Origin: an uncultured Fenollaria sp.
Lineage (GTDB): Bacteria > Bacillota > Clostridia > Tissierellales > Peptoniphilaceae
Assembly (NCBI RefSeq): GCF_946221515.1
Contig: NZ_CAMJVK010000019.1
Coordinates: 1-27,017, forward strand
Length of the DNA stretch: 27,017 nt
Direction: 5' to 3'
Position numbers and translations under genes: made by a program. Under the pieces are notes generated by a model that had not been told where the DNA came from, did no database searches, and was given only the letters and a program-made list of their open reading frames with translations. Each line of letters starts with the position of its first letter. Position 1 is the stretch's first letter. Positions 22,819 to 27,017 of the stretch are shown piece by piece.

Positions 22819-22928
22819 GCGAATGCACTATGGTGTGCAAAAGCATTAGTATGGGCTACTCACTATTGATTAATTTACAAAATACTCAATAAAGAATAAG
22901 AAAAATTTATACAAATGAGCATTTATAC

Positions 22929-22957
22929 TTGAAAAAATATTTATCTAGTGATATAAT
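22929..22957 (+). promoter_or_regulatory. promoter of the DUF819 gene
   Basis: TTGAAA, a 17-base spacer, and TATAAT (22952-22957) with a TGA extension. The leader is about 30 bases and holds a strong AAAGGAGTG site. This and the array account for most of the gap 22653-22993. Confidence 0.85.
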
Positions 22958-22993
22958 TATTATTGTAATAGTTTACTATAAAGGAGTGATTTT

Positions 22994-24208
22994 ATGTTTT
23001 TAGCAAGTTTTATTTCGCCTGAGAATACTTGGGCTCTATGGACAGTTTTAGCCTGCTCAGCAGCTCTAGCTATATTCCTAGAACAAAAGTACAAATGGGC
23101 AAACAAGGTAACAGGTTGTATCCTAGCGCTAACTATCACTATGATACTATCAAACGTAAACTTTATACCAGCTGGTGCACCAGTTTACGATGCGGTTTGG
23201 GACTACGTAGTACCTCTAGCAGTACCTATGCTATTATTCAAAGCAAATATCAAGAAGATTGCTAGAGAATCAGGTAGAGTATTCATTATTTATCTACTAA
23301 GTTCATTAGGAACTATACTTGGTTCTTTTGCAGCATTTTATATTTTAAGAGGCGCTATATCAGATATTGGCAATATTATCCCTATGTTCACAGGAACATA
23401 CACAGGTGGTAGTGTTAACTTCGTAGCTATGGCTGACAACTATGCAGTTGATCAATCAATTACAAGTGCGGCACTAGTTGCAGATAACCTACTAATGGCT
23501 ATATACTTCTTCGTGCTTATAGCTCTACCAGGTATGACATTCATACAAAAAGCTTACAAACACCCATACATCGATGAACTTGAAAAGAACTCTGATCTTA
23601 AAGACAGCAGCAAGACTATGGCAGCTCAATATTGGGGAGCAAAGGATATATCATTACTTGATATAGCAACAGTAGTTGCAAGTGCCTTCCTAATTGTTAC
23701 TGTATCTGACCTTATTGCTTCATTCTTAAGATCAGTTATACCTACAAGCAACTTTGTATTGCAATTATTTAACGGTCTATTAGGTAACAAATACCTAATC
23801 ATGACAACTATCACTATGATACTTGCATCAGTATTTAGCTCTTTCTTCGAAAAGATTAATGGCAGCCAAGAAATCGGTACTTTCTTAATCTATTTATTCT
23901 TCGCTGTAATCGGAGCACCAGCTTCATTAAAGTTAATCATCGAACAATCTCCACTACTATTAGCACTAGCAGCTATCATAGTATTCACAAACTTAATCAT
24001 ATCACTACTATTTGGCAAGATATTCAAATTCTCAATCGAAGAAGTTATCATTGCTTCAAACGCAAACGTTGGTGGACCAACAACAGCAGCAGCTATGGCT
24101 GTATCTAAGGGCTGGCAAGCACTTATCGTTCCAGCACTATTAGTTGGTACACTTGGCTACGTATTAGGTAACTGGTATGGTATATTAGTAGGAACAATAC
24201 TACAATAA
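22994..24208 (+). CDS. DUF819 (YjcL-like) integral membrane protein
   Basis: A 404-residue polytopic membrane protein with about 10-12 hydrophobic segments. It has DUF819 landmarks: PLAVPMLLFKANIKKI in the first third, GTYTGGSVNFVAMA in the middle, and NANVGGPTTAAAMA near the C-terminus. The paired glycine-rich motifs suggest a duplicated transporter-like core, but no substrate is established for the family. It is a single-gene unit with its own consensus promoter and terminator, lying between ftsH and the pantothenate genes. A shared 11-base sequence flanks it in inverted orientation. Family assignment is by recalled motifs. Confidence 0.82.
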   Translation: MFLASFISPENTWALWTVLACSAALAIFLEQKYKWANKVTGCILALTITMILSNVNFIPAGAPVYDAVWDYVVPLAVPMLLFKANIKKIARESGRVFIIYLLSSLGTILGSFAAFYILRGAISDIGNIIPMFTGTYTGGSVNFVAMADNYAVDQSITSAALVADNLLMAIYFFVLIALPGMTFIQKAYKHPYIDELEKNSDLKDSSKTMAAQYWGAKDISLLDIATVVASAFLIVTVSDLIASFLRSVIPTSNFVLQLFNGLLGNKYLIMTTITMILASVFSSFFEKINGSQEIGTFLIYLFFAVIGAPASLKLIIEQSPLLLALAAIIVFTNLIISLLFGKIFKFSIEEVIIASNANVGGPTTAAAMAVSKGWQALIVPALLVGTLGYVLGNWYGILVGTILQ

Positions 24209-24241
24209 AAAGAATTAATTAGTAAACTATATTATTACAGA

Positions 24242-24275
24242 GTAAGCAGTCATTATATTGGCTGCTTATTTTTTT
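24242..24275 (+). terminator. terminator of the DUF819 gene
   Basis: An 11-bp stem GTAAGCAGTCA / TGGCTGCTTAT (with G-U pairs) and a 6-base loop, followed by TTTTTT. Confidence 0.9.
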
Positions 24276-24280
24276 AATCA

Positions 24281-24310
24281 TTGCAATGGAGATGCTTTTT
24301 GTGCTATAAT
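24281..24310 (+). promoter_or_regulatory. promoter of the panT-coaX-dusB operon
   Basis: TTGCAA, an 18-base spacer, and TATAAT (24305-24310) with a TGC extension. The TSS is expected near 24317, leaving a leader of about 46 bases. CGGT (24328-24331) can pair with ACCG (24343-24346) just before GGAGG (24351-24355). Confidence 0.8.
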
Positions 24311-24362
24311 ATTTATCGTAAAACAAACGGTATCCTTAGCGAACCGGAATGGAGGTAATTTT

Positions 24363-25115
24363 ATGAACATGAGCAAGAACTCAAAAAGAGTTGCGTACAC
24401 AGCTATATACATAGCTATCGTACTACTATTCGCATTTACGCCGATAGGCTTCGTGCCAGTTGGTCTAACTAATGCAACAACACTACATATACCAGTCATC
24501 TTGGCGGGTATACTAGAAGGTCCACTTATTGGGGCCATCGTCGGATTTGTTTTTGGCATCACAAGCATAATCAATGCTATCATCAAGCCAAATCCTATAT
24601 CCCTAGTATTTTTAAACCCGATTATAGCGGTTGTGCCAAGAGTTTTGATAGGGCTACTATCGGGTCTTGTATTTAAATTTATGAGTAAAAGAGATGAAAA
24701 AACTAACAAAGCAATCACTCTAACAGTCTTTACACTGATCTTCATCTACTACTTAAGATGGGTCATCCTATATGTCGGAAGTCCTGAGATTAAGACCATA
24801 ATCAAAGTGGTTAACGCAGTATTCTTGCTGCTTACACTTATGATACTTGCCTTTATTATCAAAGGCTCGAAAAAGTACAGACTTGACATAGTCGTGCCGA
24901 CTTTTGTTGGAACGCTTGTAAACACTGGACTTGTACTTTCATTTATGTATTTAATCTATGGCACGTTTATAGAGGGAGCACTTGGACTAGATTCTGGTGC
25001 ATCGAAGGGCTATATACTTGCGATTGCAACAACAAACGCAATTCCTGAACTCATCATAGCCATAGTAGCGGTGACTGTTATTGCTTCAAGAGTACTAGCA
25101 ATTGAGAGGAGATAA
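24363..25115 (+). CDS. panT: ECF transporter S-component, probably pantothenate-specific
   Basis: A 250-residue membrane protein with about six transmembrane segments of the ECF S-component type: an N-terminal helix followed by PIGFVPVGLTNATTLHIPVILAGILEGPLIGAIVGFVFG. The motif-rich first half resembles PanT and other vitamin S-components. Pantothenate is inferred from coaX, the pantothenate kinase, starting 2 bases after its stop. The shared ECF energising module (EcfA, EcfA', EcfT) is not in the window, as usual for group II S-components. ATG 24363 was chosen with GGAGG 7 bases upstream; the frame extends further up but crosses the promoter. Confidence 0.78.
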   Translation: MNMSKNSKRVAYTAIYIAIVLLFAFTPIGFVPVGLTNATTLHIPVILAGILEGPLIGAIVGFVFGITSIINAIIKPNPISLVFLNPIIAVVPRVLIGLLSGLVFKFMSKRDEKTNKAITLTVFTLIFIYYLRWVILYVGSPEIKTIIKVVNAVFLLLTLMILAFIIKGSKKYRLDIVVPTFVGTLVNTGLVLSFMYLIYGTFIEGALGLDSGASKGYILAIATTNAIPELIIAIVAVTVIASRVLAIERR

Positions 25116-25117
25116 TT

Positions 25118-25894
25118 ATGCTATTAGCAATGGATGTCGGCAATACTAACATAGTTTTAGGCTTGTTCGACGATAATAATATGAAAGAAAGCTTTAGGCT
25201 ATCGACTGATAAGGACAAAACTTTGGATGAATATGGTATCATCTTTCATGACTTTTTAGATTTTGCAAAAGTCGATGCGAAAGATATAAATGCAGCCATC
25301 ATCTCATCGGTGGTGCCACCTGTGACAGGACCACTGATTGATGCAATCAAAAAATATTTTGGGGTTGACGCAGAGCTTGTCGGCAAAAACCTTAAGACAA
25401 AGATTAACATCGTTATGGACAATCCAAAGGAGGTTGGCTCGGACAATATAGTAAACTCAGTAGCCGTTAGAGCCATCACAAATAAGCCCGCTATAGTCAT
25501 AGACTTAGGTACAGCAAACACTTATCACTACTTAAATGAAAAAGGTGATTACTTAGGCGGCATCATAACGCCAGGCTTTAAGATATCGATGGACGCTCTA
25601 TCTGAGAGGACATCAAAGCTTCCACGCGTTGAGCTTGAAATGCCTGAGCACGTTCTTGGCAAAAACACTGTTGAGAGCATCAAAAGCGGCATTATGAACT
25701 CAAAGATTGGGGAGATGGACTACATCATAAAGAAGATTTTAGAAGAGATAGGAAAGACTAAGGACGAGGTTCTAATCGTTGCAACAGGCGGACTTGCTGA
25801 AAAAGTCGCGGTTCATAGCGAATATGTTAATTTAATCGAGCCAAATCTAACATTATTAGGCCTTTACGAAATTTACAAGATGAATCATGCTTAA
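25118..25894 (+). CDS. coaX: type III pantothenate kinase
   Basis: Phosphorylates pantothenate, the first step of CoA synthesis. The 258-residue ASKHA-fold protein has DVGNTNIVLGLF (6-17) for phosphate binding, ISSVVPPVTG, NPKEVGSDNIVNSVA, IDLGTANTYHYL, GGIITPGFKISMDALSERTSKLPRV and ATGGLAEKV. The second phosphate motif reads DLGTANT, where most family members have GTATT, a conservative-looking Thr-to-Asn change. A GGAG site lies inside the end of panT. The stop overlaps the dus gene by 8 bases. The Bacillus order ftsH-coaX is kept here, but with the DUF819 gene and panT inserted. Confidence 0.95.
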   Translation: MLLAMDVGNTNIVLGLFDDNNMKESFRLSTDKDKTLDEYGIIFHDFLDFAKVDAKDINAAIISSVVPPVTGPLIDAIKKYFGVDAELVGKNLKTKINIVMDNPKEVGSDNIVNSVAVRAITNKPAIVIDLGTANTYHYLNEKGDYLGGIITPGFKISMDALSERTSKLPRVELEMPEHVLGKNTVESIKSGIMNSKIGEMDYIIKKILEEIGKTKDEVLIVATGGLAEKVAVHSEYVNLIEPNLTLLGLYEIYKMNHA

Positions 25895-26867
25895 AATATC
25901 GAATTTTGAGATAAAAAATTCACTAGTCTTAGCGCCGATGGCAGGCTTCACCGACTACGCCTTTAGGCACATAGCCTGTGAGCTAGGCGCTGGCATGACG
26001 GTATCCGAGATGGTTAACGTCAAAGGCCTTGTTCATTATGACAAAAAGACCTTGGATTTAACAAAGAGGATAAAGGACGAAGCCATCTACGCGGTTCAAA
26101 TCTTTGGAAGCGATGAGGACGACTACAAAAGAGCGATTGAGGATCACTTAAACGCTATGGACGCGGACATCATAGACATCAACATGGGCTGCCCCATGCC
26201 AAAGATCACAAAGAATGGCGATGGCAGCGCGCTTTTAAGAGATACAGAAAAAGTATATAGCGTGGTCAAAGCCGCGAAGAGCGTTTCAGAGAGGCCCATC
26301 ACCGTAAAGATACGTATCGGCTGGGACGATGAGCACCTAAATGGAATCGAAAACGCTAAGGCGATAGAAGAGGCGGGTGCGGACGCAATAATCGTTCACG
26401 GAAGGACTAGAGAGGCCTTCTACACAGGCAAGGCGAATTGGGGCTATATCAAAAAGATTGCCGATGCAGTCGATATACCCGTCATTGCCAATGGCGACGT
26501 GGCGTGCCTTGATGATTATATTAAGATACTTGAAGTGACAGGCGCGGAGGGCGTTGCTATAGGTAGAGGGGCACTTGCAAATCCATTCTTATTTAAAGAG
26601 ATAGCTAGCTACTTAAAAGGCGAAGAGTATATTTCAGAAGAATACCAAAAGATAGACGTCGCACTAAGGCACATGGACCTAGATCTAGAACTATATCCCA
26701 AGGAGCTATTAAAAAACAATATGAAGAAGCAGCTCTTGCAGTACATCAAGGGCTTAAGAAATGCTGCGAAAGTGAAGAATGCCATCTGCGAGAGCAAAGA
26801 CTTTGATGAGATATATGAAATTTTGTTAAAGTATAGAGAAAATTTAAAAAACAATACCTATGTATAG
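25887..26867 (+). CDS. dusB: tRNA-dihydrouridine synthase (DusB-like)
   Basis: A 326-residue FMN-dependent TIM-barrel enzyme that reduces uridines in the tRNA D-loop. Motifs: LAPMAGFTDYAFR, VQIFGSDEDD, DINMGCPMPKITKNGDGSALL with the catalytic Cys, VKIRIGWDDEHLN, HGRTREAFYTGKANW, VIANGDV and GVAIGRGALANPFLF. The C-terminal helical tail is normal. ATG 25887 overlaps coaX by 8 bases and has only a weak ribosome site, suggesting coupling. No clear terminator is visible after the stop, although two promoters follow. Confidence 0.94.
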   Translation: MLKISNFEIKNSLVLAPMAGFTDYAFRHIACELGAGMTVSEMVNVKGLVHYDKKTLDLTKRIKDEAIYAVQIFGSDEDDYKRAIEDHLNAMDADIIDINMGCPMPKITKNGDGSALLRDTEKVYSVVKAAKSVSERPITVKIRIGWDDEHLNGIENAKAIEEAGADAIIVHGRTREAFYTGKANWGYIKKIADAVDIPVIANGDVACLDDYIKILEVTGAEGVAIGRGALANPFLFKEIASYLKGEEYISEEYQKIDVALRHMDLDLELYPKELLKNNMKKQLLQYIKGLRNAAKVKNAICESKDFDEIYEILLKYRENLKNNTYV

Positions 26868-26914
26868 AAAAATTTTATAACACAAAATATTATTACAATA
26901 AAGAATAAAATATA

Positions 26915-26943
26915 TTGAAATAGTATAAAAAATGTTGTATAAT
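26915..26943 (+). promoter_or_regulatory. tandem promoter P1 at the right edge
   Basis: TTGAAA, a 17-base spacer, and a perfect TATAAT (26938-26943). It lies 52 bases upstream of the second promoter's -10 box. The gene it serves is outside the window. Confidence 0.75.
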
Positions 26944-26966
26944 TATGATATAAATAACGAAAAGAG

Positions 26967-26995
26967 TTGACAAATAATGTTTGATTTGAGATAAT
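26967..26995 (+). promoter_or_regulatory. tandem promoter P2 at the right edge
   Basis: A perfect TTGACA, a 17-base spacer, and GATAAT (26990-26995) with a TGA extension. It is the closest match to consensus at -35 in the window. The TSS is expected near 27002, inside the GACA repeat. Two strong promoters in tandem are typical of rRNA operons in Firmicutes, but the downstream sequence is not visible. Confidence 0.78.
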
Positions 26996-27000
26996 CGTTA

Positions 27001-27017
27001 GACAGACAGACAGACAG
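27001..27017 (+). repeat. GACA tetranucleotide repeat, cut by the window end
   Basis: Four complete GACA units plus a G, running to the last base, so the true copy number is unknown. It begins 5 bases after the P2 -10 box and spans the predicted TSS. Confidence 0.9.

Noticed and set aside
22686..22854. CRISPR array.
   Set aside because: Units are contiguous without unique spacers, only 18 bp long, and no cas genes are present.
24258..24362. Upstream extension of panT to 24258.
   Set aside because: The extension runs through the terminator and promoter at 24242-24310 and lacks a ribosome site, whereas ATG 24363 has GGAGG at good spacing.
24278..24745. A 155-codon - strand open frame opposite panT.
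   Set aside because: It runs antisense across a consensus promoter and panT's coding sequence, with no ribosome site or recognisable protein.

Overview
The window looks like a low-GC, anaerobic, non-sporulating Firmicute, most likely from the Tissierellia/Peptoniphilaceae area. This placement is inferred from AT-rich DNA with strong Shine-Dalgarno sites, a 2-hydroxyacyl-CoA dehydratase activase, a selenocysteine system, and the Bacillus/Clostridium gene order from a SpoVB-type flippase through rqcP, divIC, yabR, tilS, hpt and ftsH. No rRNA or tRNA gene was found; the only stable RNA gene seen is tmRNA. Apart from three genes at the left edge, every gene is on the + strand.

Region 1 (1-1591, - strand) holds a HgdC-type ATPase activator and two HgdB-like dehydratase-family proteins, the last cut off by the window edge. 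Region 2 (1826-3419) diverges from it and is a selenium supply operon: a YedE-type transporter, a TusA/YedF-like CPxP carrier and a DUF3343 protein, closed by a terminator. Region 3 (3428-9273) is a tightly packed operon: cca, glmM, mnmA, an orphan citC and a large GNAT-like protein. tmRNA (ssrA) follows at 9349-9698.

Region 4 (9960-17247) is a six-gene operon: comEA, selD, selA, selB, an OmpR-type regulator with a degenerate phosphorylation site, and a SpoVB-type flippase. selD is itself a selenoprotein gene. Its first 46 codons, including an in-frame TGA at 10668, lie upstream of the start that ordinary gene calling would choose. YedE, the carriers, SelD, SelA and SelB together supply selenium, make selenophosphate, convert Ser-tRNA(Sec) to Sec-tRNA(Sec) and deliver it to the ribosome. 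The tRNA(Sec) gene is not in the window.

Region 5 (17279-22652) holds HU, rqcP, divIC, yabR, tilS, hpt and ftsH. The sporulation genes that sit between these in spore formers (yabP, yabQ, spoIIE) are absent. Between ftsH and the next gene is an unusual GC-richer array of 18-bp tandem repeats (22686-22818). Region 6 (22929-26867) holds a DUF819 membrane protein, an ECF S-component (probable PanT), coaX and dusB. The window ends with two consensus promoters in tandem and a GACA tetranucleotide repeat running off the edge.

The points most worth a second look are the Sec-containing SelD, the regulator with Glu in place of the phosphoacceptor Asp, the 18-bp array, the promoter-proximal GACA repeat, and the adjacency of the dehydratase-type genes to the selenium operon.
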